Part shown: positions 1 through 6,758 of the stretch, piece by piece
Layout: every line of letters begins with the position of its first letter
Numbering within the stretch: position 1 is the stretch's first letter
Source: an uncultured Clostridia bacterium
GTDB taxonomy: Bacteria; Bacillota; Clostridia; TANB77; CAG-508
Assembly (NCBI GenBank): GCA_944393455.1
Contig: CALYAH010000068.1
Location: 1 to 10,561, forward strand
Length of the DNA: 10,561 bases
Direction of reading: 5' to 3'
Made by a program: the position numbers and the translations under genes
The notes under the pieces: model-generated
What the model was told of the DNA's origin: nothing
Database searches by the model: none
What the model saw: only the letters and a program-made list of their open reading frames with translations

Positions 1-50
1 ACTCTATTTTTGTATTTTATCCCTTTTAGGAAGGAAGGACCGAGGAAGAC

Positions 51-90
51 TTTTTCAAGTTTATGCCAAACGTAGAAACTTGAAATTTTT
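51..90 (+). terminator. Possible weak terminator or attenuator hairpin
   Basis: A perfect 10-bp inverted repeat (TTTCAAGTTT at 53-62 and AAACTTGAAA at 76-85) encloses a 13-base loop and is followed at once by TTTTT (86-90). This looks like an intrinsic terminator for something transcribed from left of the window. The stem has only two G-C pairs and the loop is long, so it would be weak. It lies just upstream of the kinase promoter, which fits a boundary between two transcription units. Bases 1-50 hold a short purine-rich stretch that I cannot assign to any gene or RNA. Confidence 0.35.
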
Positions 91-100
91 CAATTAATTG

Positions 101-129
101 TTTACTTTATTTTTAGAGTATGTTATACT
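101..129 (+). promoter_or_regulatory. Sigma-A-type promoter with extended -10 for the kinase-like gene
   Basis: The -35-like box TTTACT (101-106, four of six matches to TTGACA) is separated by 17 bases from TATACT (124-129, five of six matches to TATAAT). A TG at 121-122 makes an extended -10 element. Transcription would begin near 136, about 35 bases before the start codon at 171. The promoter is inferred by eye from consensus only. Confidence 0.6.
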
Positions 130-170
130 TCTTTCGTAAACTTTTGTATACATTATAAAGGAGGTATTTT

Positions 171-779
171 ATGTCAAATACAAAGTATCCTTTTATGGTA
201 GAATTCTCTGGTTCACCAGAGGCCGGAAAAACTACCTGCATTAAGAATCTTATCAATCGGTTTACCTTACGCGGACTAAAAGTTTGCTATATTGTAGAAT
301 CTGCAGAAATTGTAGACAAAAACATTCCTTACGCTTCTTTTGAAGCACACTTATCTATGAGATTTATTACATTAAATCAAATTATTGAAGCTAAATATAG
401 TTCAGAATATGATATTATTTTAATAGATAGAGGATTAATTGATGGTATTGTTTTTACTTTACAGTTTTTATCACATAGAGTAGATTCGTGTTATCAATAC
501 ACAGAGTTAATCAATTTTTTAGATTCTTTAAAATGCTGCTTATCTCCTGACTTTTTGTTAATATTTAAAGCTTCTCCTGATGTTTCTATCAAAAGAAAGG
601 GACGAGAAGGGCGTATTGTTAACAATAATTTCCTTGAAGAGTATAACACTTTGTTGGATGATTTCAAAAAATCTTTGACTATTCCATATGAAGTTATAGA
701 TACTTCTTCTTATTCGAAAGAAATTGTTGCAGATATTGCCTTCAATTTAATTATGAGCGAAATGTCAAAAAGTCGTTAG
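171..779 (+). CDS. P-loop nucleotide/nucleoside kinase-like protein (thymidylate kinase-like fold)
   Basis: This 202-residue protein begins with a clear Walker A loop, GSPEAGKT at residues 14-21. A hydrophobic strand follows, ending in Asp-Arg-Gly (86-88), the DR motif seen in thymidylate and deoxynucleoside kinases. An Arg-rich lid-like segment lies near residues 142-148 (R142, R145, R148). Length and motif order fit the thymidylate kinase/deoxynucleoside kinase group of P-loop phosphotransferases, so ATP-dependent phosphoryl transfer to a nucleotide or similar small substrate is likely. The substrate cannot be read from the sequence. It has no signal peptide or membrane segment and should be cytosolic. 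The ATG has a strong AAAGGAGGT site (157-165) at good spacing and its own promoter. It is the only plus-strand gene, converges on cysS, and is probably monocistronic. Alternatives are a generic AAA-type ATPase or a kinase acting on a non-nucleotide substrate. Confidence 0.75.
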   Translation: MSNTKYPFMVEFSGSPEAGKTTCIKNLINRFTLRGLKVCYIVESAEIVDKNIPYASFEAHLSMRFITLNQIIEAKYSSEYDIILIDRGLIDGIVFTLQFLSHRVDSCYQYTELINFLDSLKCCLSPDFLLIFKASPDVSIKRKGREGRIVNNNFLEEYNTLLDDFKKSLTIPYEVIDTSSYSKEIVADIAFNLIMSEMSKSR

Positions 780-798
780 ATGATTTCTAACGACTTTT
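768..798. terminator. Bidirectional intrinsic terminator between the kinase-like gene and cysS
   Basis: A perfect 13-bp inverted repeat (AAAAGTCGTTAGA at 768-780 and its complement at 786-798) has a 5-base loop. Its A-run on the left and T-run on the right make it a terminator in both directions. It serves the convergent plus-strand kinase-like gene and minus-strand cysS. The left arm contains the kinase stop codon (TAG, 777-779), and the right arm ends two bases before the cysS stop codon. Confidence 0.85.
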
Positions 799-800
799 CA

Positions 801-2189
801 TTATATTTTATTAATTTGTGTACCTTCTTTTGTATCTTTTATTTCGTAACCTTTACTTCTAATCAAATTTCTTAATTCATCCGATTTTGCCCAATCCTTA
901 TTTTCTCTTGCGATTTTTCTTTCTTGAACTAATTTTAAAATTTCTTCTGGTATCATTTTTTGTTCCTTAGTTGTTTCTTCATTAATTTTTAATCCTAAAA
1001 CCGTATCAAATTTTAACAATAAGTTAGCCAATTTAGGTGATTTTTTCTCATTTCTAACTACTTCCCATACTACTCCCATAGCAGCTGGCATGTTTAAGTC
1101 ATCATTAATTGCTTTATGAAATTTTTCTTCATATTCTGCTATTATTTCATCACTTACTTCGTCATTTCCCTCTAAATGATTTCTATATCCACTTTTTAAT
1201 CTTTCTAATGATTTAGATGTCGCTTCAATTCCTTCCCATGTGAAATTTAATTTGTTTCTATAATGGCAAGAATAACTAAATAGTTTATAAACAATTGGGT
1301 CATATCCTTTTTCTATTAAATCTCTAATTAAGTAAACATTACCTAAACTTTTTGACATTTTTCCACCGTCGATTAATAAGTATTCCCCGTGCATCCAGTA
1401 TTTAGCAGGTATTTTTCCACAGGCACCTTTGCTTTGTGCTATTTCATTTTCATGATGTGTTGGTATTAAATCAATTCCTCCGGTATGAATATCAAATTGC
1501 TCTCCTAAATATTTTCTTCCCATTGCAGAACATTCAATATGCCATCCTGGATAACTTGGTCCCCAAGGGCTATCCCATTTCATTAAATGATTTTCAGGCG
1601 CTTTAATCCATAATGCAAAATCATAAGGATTTCTTTTTTCTTTATCTACATCAACTCTAGCCCCTGCCTTTTGCTCTTCTAAGTTTAAATTTGAAAGGAC
1701 AGGGTATTTGTCTAATTTTGATATGTCAAAATAAATAGCCGTAGATGTTTCATAAGCATAACCTTTTTCCATTAATTCTTCTACATATGCTAACATTTCT
1801 TTTATGTGTTCTGTTGCTTTACAAATAACTTCAGGTGTTTCAATGTTTAAAGATTCTAAATCTTCAAAAAATAATTTTGTATAATGTTCAGCTATTTCTA
1901 ATGGCGTTTTATGTTCTTCCCTTGCTGATTTTAGCATCTTGTCTTCTCCTTCGTCGCCATCTGATACTAAATGACCTACGTCAGTTATATTCATAACATG
2001 TTTAATTCCATAACCATTATAGCGTAATACTCTTCTTAGAACATCTTGAAAAATATTAGTTCTCATATTTCCTATTGTAGCATCTTTGTATACAGTTGGT
2101 CCACATGAATAGATTTTTACTTCTGTTTTATCAATTGGTATAAATTTTTCTTTACCTTTTGTAAGCGTATTATAGAAATAAATATCCAT
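801..2189 (-). CDS. cysS: Cysteinyl-tRNA synthetase (CysRS)
   Basis: This cytosolic class I aminoacyl-tRNA synthetase charges tRNA-Cys with cysteine using ATP. At 462 residues it is full length (the E. coli enzyme has 461). The HIGH-type motif reads TIGN at residues 38-41, so Thr replaces the usual first His. KMSKS is intact at 277-281. The four zinc ligands expected from the family are present with the right spacing: C29, C220, H245 and E249. The surrounding text is unusual (MNITDVGHLVSDGDEGEDK, and GGIDLIPTHHENE where FPHHENE is typical), which suggests a divergent CysRS subgroup. The ATG is preceded by AGGAGGAG (2193-2200). It follows the penicillin-binding protein gene by 56 bases, with a hairpin in the gap, and ends at the bidirectional terminator. 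Identity is certain; only the subgroup is open. Confidence 0.97.
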   Translation of the reverse strand: MDIYFYNTLTKGKEKFIPIDKTEVKIYSCGPTVYKDATIGNMRTNIFQDVLRRVLRYNGYGIKHVMNITDVGHLVSDGDEGEDKMLKSAREEHKTPLEIAEHYTKLFFEDLESLNIETPEVICKATEHIKEMLAYVEELMEKGYAYETSTAIYFDISKLDKYPVLSNLNLEEQKAGARVDVDKEKRNPYDFALWIKAPENHLMKWDSPWGPSYPGWHIECSAMGRKYLGEQFDIHTGGIDLIPTHHENEIAQSKGACGKIPAKYWMHGEYLLIDGGKMSKSLGNVYLIRDLIEKGYDPIVYKLFSYSCHYRNKLNFTWEGIEATSKSLERLKSGYRNHLEGNDEVSDEIIAEYEEKFHKAINDDLNMPAAMGVVWEVVRNEKKSPKLANLLLKFDTVLGLKINEETTKEQKMIPEEILKLVQERKIARENKDWAKSDELRNLIRSKGYEIKDTKEGTQINKI

Positions 2190-2213
2190 TTTCTCCTCCT
2201 TATATTTTAATAT

Positions 2214-2238
2214 GAGATGTGAGAACCTCTCACATCTC
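2214..2238 (-). other. Intergenic hairpin between the penicillin-binding protein gene and cysS
   Basis: A perfect 11-bp inverted repeat (GAGATGTGAGA at 2214-2224, complement at 2228-2238) with a 3-base loop sits right after the penicillin-binding protein stop codon. On the transcribed strand it is followed by ATATTAAAATATAAGG rather than a U-run. It is therefore a poor intrinsic terminator and more likely a partial terminator, an RNA-processing site or a 3'-end stabiliser that lets transcription continue into cysS. Confidence 0.55.
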
Positions 2239-2245
2239 TATTATT

Positions 2246-4822
2246 CTATTCTGTATTAGTGTTTGATGTATTATCTGTTTCATTTTGACCTGGATTTGTG
2301 TTTGTATTTGTATTATCTGTCGAATTATTTGTGTTTGTATTTGTATTACTTGTATTATTTTCTTTTGGTTTCTCAGGCTCTTTTGGTTTTTCAACTTCTT
2401 TTGGTTTTGTATGAATATCACATATTTCATTTACTCTAGTTCCTGAGGCTCCAGATACATTATTTAGTGGTGTCCAAAGTTTTAATTGTTCTTTTGGAAT
2501 AACCGCTCCATAATAATTTGTTTTTACGTCACAATATTGTGAACAGTAGTCTGTTGCTACCTTATTACTTTCTGTACAAATCAATTGACTTCCATGCCCT
2601 TCACATTTTTCTGGTAAATGATTAGATGCAAACATTTCTTTATATGTATCTGTACACCCTGTTGTAGCTAAACATCCTGTTGTTCTACATACAGTTTGTT
2701 CTACAATTCCAGAAGGCTTTTGGAAAGATGCGCCTTCTAAGTTTTTATGTATATCTGTCATAACAGCATCCCAAATTTGTCCTGCTGGGTTTTGAGTAAA
2801 TCCTCTTACTTCTTCATTATTATCAAAACCAAACCATGTTGCTGCTGCATAATATGGTGTAAATCCACAAAGCCATCTATCATAACTGCTATCTGTTGTT
2901 CCTGTTTTTGCTGCTACATCCATTCCAGAAATAGCACAGTATGTAGCTGTTCCTCCACTTTTTGTTGGTTCTTGTGTAATTGACTTAGTTAAATATGCTG
3001 TTTGCTCAGAAAATACTCTTGTTTGTTCTTGTTTTGGTTCTAAAACTGTATTTCCGCTTGAGTCAACTACTTTTGTATAGAATGTTGGTGTTATATATAC
3101 ACCGTCATTTGCAATTGTTCCATAAGCTGCTGCCATTTCTAATGGACTTGCTCCATGTGTCATACCACCAATAGCTAGAGCCAATACATTATCTTCTGTT
3201 TCATCTAATGAAGATAATCCCATTTTTGTTAAATATTCTAGTGATTTTTTAGGTGTTAGTTCTTTCATTATTTTAACTGCTGGTATATTTCTAGATAATG
3301 CAATAAATCTTCTAATATTAATTGGTCCATTTTCATATTTGTTTCCATCATTTTTAGGTGCGTAATTTCCTCCAAAATCTGTTTTTACGTCATAATAAAC
3401 AGTTGCTGGTGTAATAACGCCTTCTTCTAGTGCTGGAGCCACATCCGCAATTGGTTTAATAGATGATCCTGTTTGCTTTTTCATTTGTGTAGCTCTATTC
3501 CATCCAGCTTCAGTTTTTTCTCCTAATCCTCCTGCAATTCCTACAACATTTCCTGTTTTATAATCAACAATTGCCATTCCTGATTGTGTATGTTCATTTA
3601 CAAGAGTTCCATCTGCATTTTTATCTCTACCTGATTTTATATATTTGTCTTTTTTATATTCTTCTTCTAACCTTGCTTGGATAGTAGTGTCTACTGTTGA
3701 ATAAATAGTTAATCCACTACTATATACATAGTTTTCTGCTAATTGTCTTGAAATATCTTTTTCTTCCATTACTTGATTTATTACTTGGTCAATAACTGCA
3801 TCTGTATGATAAGAATAGTTACTACTTGAAGCAACTTCAGCTTTTGAAAATGCTAATCCCGCATTTACTTGTTCTACTGCTTGATTATATTCATCTTCGT
3901 TTTCTATATATCCTAGTTCCTTCATTTTAGATAAAACTGTTAGTGTTTTATTTTTTATTCTTTCATTTCTCTTTTCTTCTGTGTCACTATCTGATGCTAA
4001 TTTATATGGATTATAATAATTAGGTGAACTATTGATTCCAGCTAAGTAAGCACATTCTGCTAAACTTAGGTCTTTTGCACTTTTGTTGAAATAGTACTCT
4101 GCTCCTAACTCTACACCATGTAAATTACCTTCTCCACCTACATATAATATGTTTAAATATAGTTCTAATATTTGATCTTTAGATATCATTCTTTCTACTT
4201 GATATGCTTTTGCCCATTCTTTTACTTTTCTAAAGATTCCAGCTAATCCCGATGTCTCATCATCTTTTGTTATATTTTTTACTAATTGTTGTGTGATGGT
4301 ACTTCCACCATAAGAACTATTTCCCATTAATGTATTTAATATTGCTCCTGCTGTTCTTTTAAAATCTACACCATTATGTTTATAAAATCTTTCATCTTCG
4401 ATTGCTACATATGCTTTTGGTAAGTATTCTGCCATATCCTCTAGTGTGATAATTTTTCTTTTTTCATCACCACTTAGGTTAGCAACTATTCCCCCATTAG
4501 CATCTACAATTACCGAATTTGATGCTCCAATTTTTAATTCTTCTTTGGTTATTTCAAATTCGTCCCCAAATAATCCAAAAAACATTCCTGCTACAATTCC
4601 TGCACCTATAACGCACATTAATAAAAATACTACTACTGCTATTTTTAGTGCCATCATTAATTTTGGATGTTGTTTTTTCTTTTTACCATTCTTCGTTCTT
4701 TTAACATGTGGTTTATTGCCAGTTTTACTGTCTGTCTCCGTTTTTTTTGTTGGTCTTCTTTTTCCTTTTTGTACTCTATGTGGTTTTGCTTTATTATTTC
4801 TTTCATTTCTATTACTTGGCAT
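2246..4822 (-). CDS. Class A penicillin-binding protein (PBP1A-type glycosyltransferase/transpeptidase)
   Basis: This bifunctional enzyme polymerises lipid II into glycan strands and cross-links the stem peptides outside the membrane. Order of parts: a Lys/Arg-rich cytoplasmic tail (1-54); one transmembrane helix (about 56-84); a GT51 glycosyltransferase domain with EDERFY (catalytic E142), GGSTITQQLVKN (172-183) and LELYLN (second acidic E220); then a transpeptidase domain with SxxK at S453-K456, SRN at 510-512 and KTG at 639-641. After it come a segment with eight cysteines (712, 717, 723, 740, 749, 760, 764, 801), Pro-Lys-Glu repeats (806-821) and an Asn/Thr tail (822-858). The ATG has AAGGAGGT seven bases upstream; an ATG two codons earlier in another frame lies too close to that site. 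A TATAAT-type promoter lies just upstream. The name pbp1A/ponA is possible, but orthology among class A proteins cannot be settled here. Confidence 0.95.
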   Translation of the reverse strand: MPSNRNERNNKAKPHRVQKGKRRPTKKTETDSKTGNKPHVKRTKNGKKKKQHPKLMMALKIAVVVFLLMCVIGAGIVAGMFFGLFGDEFEITKEELKIGASNSVIVDANGGIVANLSGDEKRKIITLEDMAEYLPKAYVAIEDERFYKHNGVDFKRTAGAILNTLMGNSSYGGSTITQQLVKNITKDDETSGLAGIFRKVKEWAKAYQVERMISKDQILELYLNILYVGGEGNLHGVELGAEYYFNKSAKDLSLAECAYLAGINSSPNYYNPYKLASDSDTEEKRNERIKNKTLTVLSKMKELGYIENEDEYNQAVEQVNAGLAFSKAEVASSSNYSYHTDAVIDQVINQVMEEKDISRQLAENYVYSSGLTIYSTVDTTIQARLEEEYKKDKYIKSGRDKNADGTLVNEHTQSGMAIVDYKTGNVVGIAGGLGEKTEAGWNRATQMKKQTGSSIKPIADVAPALEEGVITPATVYYDVKTDFGGNYAPKNDGNKYENGPINIRRFIALSRNIPAVKIMKELTPKKSLEYLTKMGLSSLDETEDNVLALAIGGMTHGASPLEMAAAYGTIANDGVYITPTFYTKVVDSSGNTVLEPKQEQTRVFSEQTAYLTKSITQEPTKSGGTATYCAISGMDVAAKTGTTDSSYDRWLCGFTPYYAAATWFGFDNNEEVRGFTQNPAGQIWDAVMTDIHKNLEGASFQKPSGIVEQTVCRTTGCLATTGCTDTYKEMFASNHLPEKCEGHGSQLICTESNKVATDYCSQYCDVKTNYYGAVIPKEQLKLWTPLNNVSGASGTRVNEICDIHTKPKEVEKPKEPEKPKENNTSNTNTNTNNSTDNTNTNTNPGQNETDNTSNTNTE
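2294..2348. repeat. Short in-frame tandem repeat coding the Asn-Thr tail of the penicillin-binding protein
   Basis: A 22-base unit occurs twice without mismatch (2294-2315 and 2327-2348) at an offset of 33 bases, or 11 codons. It encodes alternating Asn and Thr near the protein's C-terminus. Because the offset is a multiple of three, loss or gain of a unit would change tail length without breaking the frame. Confidence 0.7.
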
Positions 4823-4860
4823 TTCATTACCTCCTTGCCAACTTCAAATTCGCCAAATAC

Positions 4861-4889
4861 ATTATATTATATTTTAATAAAAAAGAAAA
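4861..4889 (-). promoter_or_regulatory. Candidate promoter for the penicillin-binding protein gene
   Basis: Reading the minus strand, two overlapping perfect TATAAT boxes occupy 4871-4866 and 4866-4861. With the second box, TTTTCT (4889-4884, three of six matches to TTGACA) lies 17 bases upstream. Transcription would start near 4854, leaving a leader of about 32 bases that carries the ribosome binding site. The -10 is excellent and the -35 poor; in DNA this AT-rich some chance matches are expected. Confidence 0.45.
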
Positions 4890-4935
4890 GCTTTTAAATA
4901 AAATTTTAAGAATTTGTATTATTAGTACAAAAGCT
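4876..4935 (-). terminator. Possible terminator after the uncharacterised gene
   Basis: On the minus strand the sequence overlapping the stop codon, AGCTTTT (4935-4929), is complementary to AAAAGCT (4895-4889). A smaller TTGTA/TACAA hairpin lies inside, and a T-rich run, TTTCTTTTTTATT, follows. This resembles a branched intrinsic terminator, but the outer stem is only 7 bp and mostly A-T. It would separate the infB cluster from the penicillin-binding protein gene. Confidence 0.35.
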
Positions 4936-5782
4936 ATAAAGTTGTCCTATTTCCCACTAATTGGATTATTTTTACCTTATCTCTTTTTATTTTCCTTTCA
5001 ATATATTCAAAGGGTTGTTTTTGGTAAATTTGTGCCTCATAAATATCCTTTTGTTCATATAAATTGCTTTTATCATAATCAAATTCTTCAGAATTGTAAA
5101 AACTAATTTGATAATTATTAATATTCATCCCATTAAATCTTTTCTTATTAATTTTGACATTGCCTTTCAAATTTACAATAATTGCTTCATCATATATATT
5201 ATATTTATTTATTAATTCTGTCGGGAAATCTACATTTAAGATTATTTTAGATTTTATTAGGCTTTTTCTTTTGTTGTTATTTACATTTATCATTATCCCA
5301 TCTTTTCTCAAGATTTCTTCTTCTATTTTTTTAAATTTTTCAATATGGTTAGTTACTATGTTCACTCTCTTATATTCTTGAACAATTTGTCTTATATTTT
5401 CTAATATATTATCTGTCATTTCATTTACTAGTATAGATACTTGTGTTTCTTCTTTTTTCATATTTTTTTTATTTATAATATATTCTAAACTTTTAGCAGA
5501 TAATACTTCAAACAACCATTTTCCATCTACTATATCAATATTGTTGCTATACAAATAATTTTTATAATTTTTCTGTTTTTTTATCTCCTTGCTAAGAATA
5601 ATTTTATTACAAGTTGTCTCATCTAAAATTTTTTTAGTTTTTTGAGCTAGTTTTCTAGCTTTTTTTGGATTTATTTCTTCTTGCACAGTAATTGGCAATA
5701 TAATTTTATCCTCTTCCAGTCTTATGATATTAAATAGATTTAATAATATATTAGGCTTGTCAGCCTCTTGAACATAATACAA
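4934..5782 (-). CDS. Uncharacterised protein downstream of truB
   Basis: I do not recognise this protein. The open frame reaches a GTG at 5791, but that codon shares its first base with the Shine-Dalgarno GAGGAG (5796-5791) and cannot be the start. A TTG at 5782 lies 8 bases after the site and is the probable start, giving 282 residues. The protein is rich in Lys, Ile and Asn, with no signal peptide or membrane helix, so it is probably cytosolic. Two regions can be seen: an N-terminal third of alternating strands and helices (including KIILPI and NKIILS), then around residues 114-207 a beta-alpha-beta pattern (VSILV, a long helix, RVNIVTNH, then KIILNVDFP) that resembles a Rossmann-like domain without a GxGxxG loop. 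The fold is inference only. It lies between truB and the penicillin-binding protein gene, where ribF often sits, but shows no flavokinase motif. Confidence 0.8.
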   Translation of the reverse strand: MYYVQEADKPNILLNLFNIIRLEEDKIILPITVQEEINPKKARKLAQKTKKILDETTCNKIILSKEIKKQKNYKNYLYSNNIDIVDGKWLFEVLSAKSLEYIINKKNMKKEETQVSILVNEMTDNILENIRQIVQEYKRVNIVTNHIEKFKKIEEEILRKDGIMINVNNNKRKSLIKSKIILNVDFPTELINKYNIYDEAIIVNLKGNVKINKKRFNGMNINNYQISFYNSEEFDYDKSNLYEQKDIYEAQIYQKQPFEYIERKIKRDKVKIIQLVGNRTTL

Positions 5783-5787
5783 AAAAA

Positions 5788-5826
5788 TCACTCCTCATAT
5801 ACTTTTAATAAACTATATGAAAGTGA
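5788..5826 (-). promoter_or_regulatory. Ribosome binding site deciding a TTG start, within a possible hairpin
   Basis: On the minus strand GAGGAG (5796-5791) stands 8 bases before the TTG at 5782, the best-spaced start for the downstream gene. The same bases lie in the 3' arm of an imperfect hairpin. TCACT pairs with AGTGA (5826-5822 with 5792-5788) and TCATATA with TATATGA (5820-5814 with 5801-5795), with a small internal loop and a 12-base end loop. This could partly hide the ribosome binding site. The site is clear; a regulatory role for the hairpin is inference. Confidence 0.5.
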
Positions 5827-5839
5827 CTTCTTTAATATG

Positions 5840-6712
5840 CTAAATTATAATATCTCTTTTTAATAAATTATTTTTTATAACTCCTATTCCTATAAATTGT
5901 TTTCTGTTATAAATTCTGTAAATTCCATCTTTTTCCTCTTTTGTTAATTGCACACCATTTAAAAATAACTTTAATTTTATATCGTCTAGTTCTATTACAT
6001 GTTTTTCTTTAAATAGTTCTTCTATTGAAATCATATGTGATTTTATCCATTCTTTGTTTTCATATTGACTTTCTAACTCTTCTAAGGTTATTGAATTAGC
6101 AATATTAAAATTTCCAACTTGTATTCTTTTTAATTCACACATATGACCCACTGTCTCAAGCTTTGTTGCTATATCTTCACATAAACTTCTAATATAAGTT
6201 CCTTTAGAACAGTTTACTTTGAACTCAATTTGTTTTTTTTGCGTATCTATTCCTATTAATTCAATGTCATAGATTTCAATTTGTCTTGGCTTTATTTCTA
6301 CTGTCTGTCCTTTTCTTGCATATTCATAAAGCTTTTTTCCTTTTACTTTGATGGCTGAATACATAGGTGGTATTTGTTCTTGTTTTCCTATAAAACTTTT
6401 GAATACTTTTTCTATCATTTTTGTGGTCATATTCTCTTCTTTTATTTGCTTTTCTTCTGTGACACTTCCTTCGCTATCTGCAGTTTCTGTTTTTTGTCCC
6501 AACTGTAATTTCACTTGATAAATTTTGTCATGATTAATAATATATTTAGAACATTGTGTTCCTTTTCCAATTAATAATGGCAACACTCCTGTTGCCATTG
6601 GATCTAATGTTCCTGTATGTCCTACCTTAGTATTTACTATTCTTCTTACTCGATATACAATATCATGGGATGTACAACCTTTATGTTTATTTATGATTAT
6701 AATTCCATTCAT
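5840..6712 (-). CDS. truB: tRNA pseudouridine(55) synthase TruB
   Basis: TruB converts uridine 55 in the T-loop of elongator tRNAs to pseudouridine and helps tRNAs fold. The protein has 290 residues, close to the usual size. It opens with the family's N-terminal block (IIIINKHKGCTSHDIV), followed by HTGTLDPMATGVLPLLIGKG, in which D37 is the catalytic aspartate. The later block GTYIRSLCEDIA is also typical. The catalytic domain ends near residue 215; the remaining residues, ending in the IYRIYNRKQFIGIG strand pattern, fit the small PUA-like C-terminal domain of bacterial TruB. The ATG is preceded by AAGGAGA at good spacing. It follows the nrnA-type gene by 46 bases, in the conserved infB–rbfA–nrnA–truB order. 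Confidence 0.97.
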   Translation of the reverse strand: MNGIIIINKHKGCTSHDIVYRVRRIVNTKVGHTGTLDPMATGVLPLLIGKGTQCSKYIINHDKIYQVKLQLGQKTETADSEGSVTEEKQIKEENMTTKMIEKVFKSFIGKQEQIPPMYSAIKVKGKKLYEYARKGQTVEIKPRQIEIYDIELIGIDTQKKQIEFKVNCSKGTYIRSLCEDIATKLETVGHMCELKRIQVGNFNIANSITLEELESQYENKEWIKSHMISIEELFKEKHVIELDDIKLKLFLNGVQLTKEEKDGIYRIYNRKQFIGIGVIKNNLLKRDIII

Positions 6713-6758
6713 GTGTTTCTCCTTTTATTTAGCATGAATATAATTTATATTTTTCTTC

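Noticed and set aside
2230..2430. Minus-strand 66-codon frame rich in Gln and Ile
   Set aside because: It is the shifted frame of the repetitive Asn/Thr and Pro-Lys-Glu tail and has no start signal.
2747..2983. Plus-strand open frame of 78 codons inside the penicillin-binding protein gene
   Set aside because: It is Cys/Ser/Ile-rich nonsense antisense to a well-supported transpeptidase domain and has no suitable ribosome binding site.
4446..5106. Three overlapping plus-strand open frames rich in Phe, Leu and Ile, resembling membrane proteins
   Set aside because: They are antisense to Lys/Asn-rich coding DNA, which always reads as hydrophobic sequence on the other strand, and they overlap two real genes.
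5783..5791. GTG at 5791 as the start of the uncharacterised gene
   Set aside because: Its first base is the last base of the Shine-Dalgarno GAGGAG, leaving no spacing; TTG at 5782 fits.
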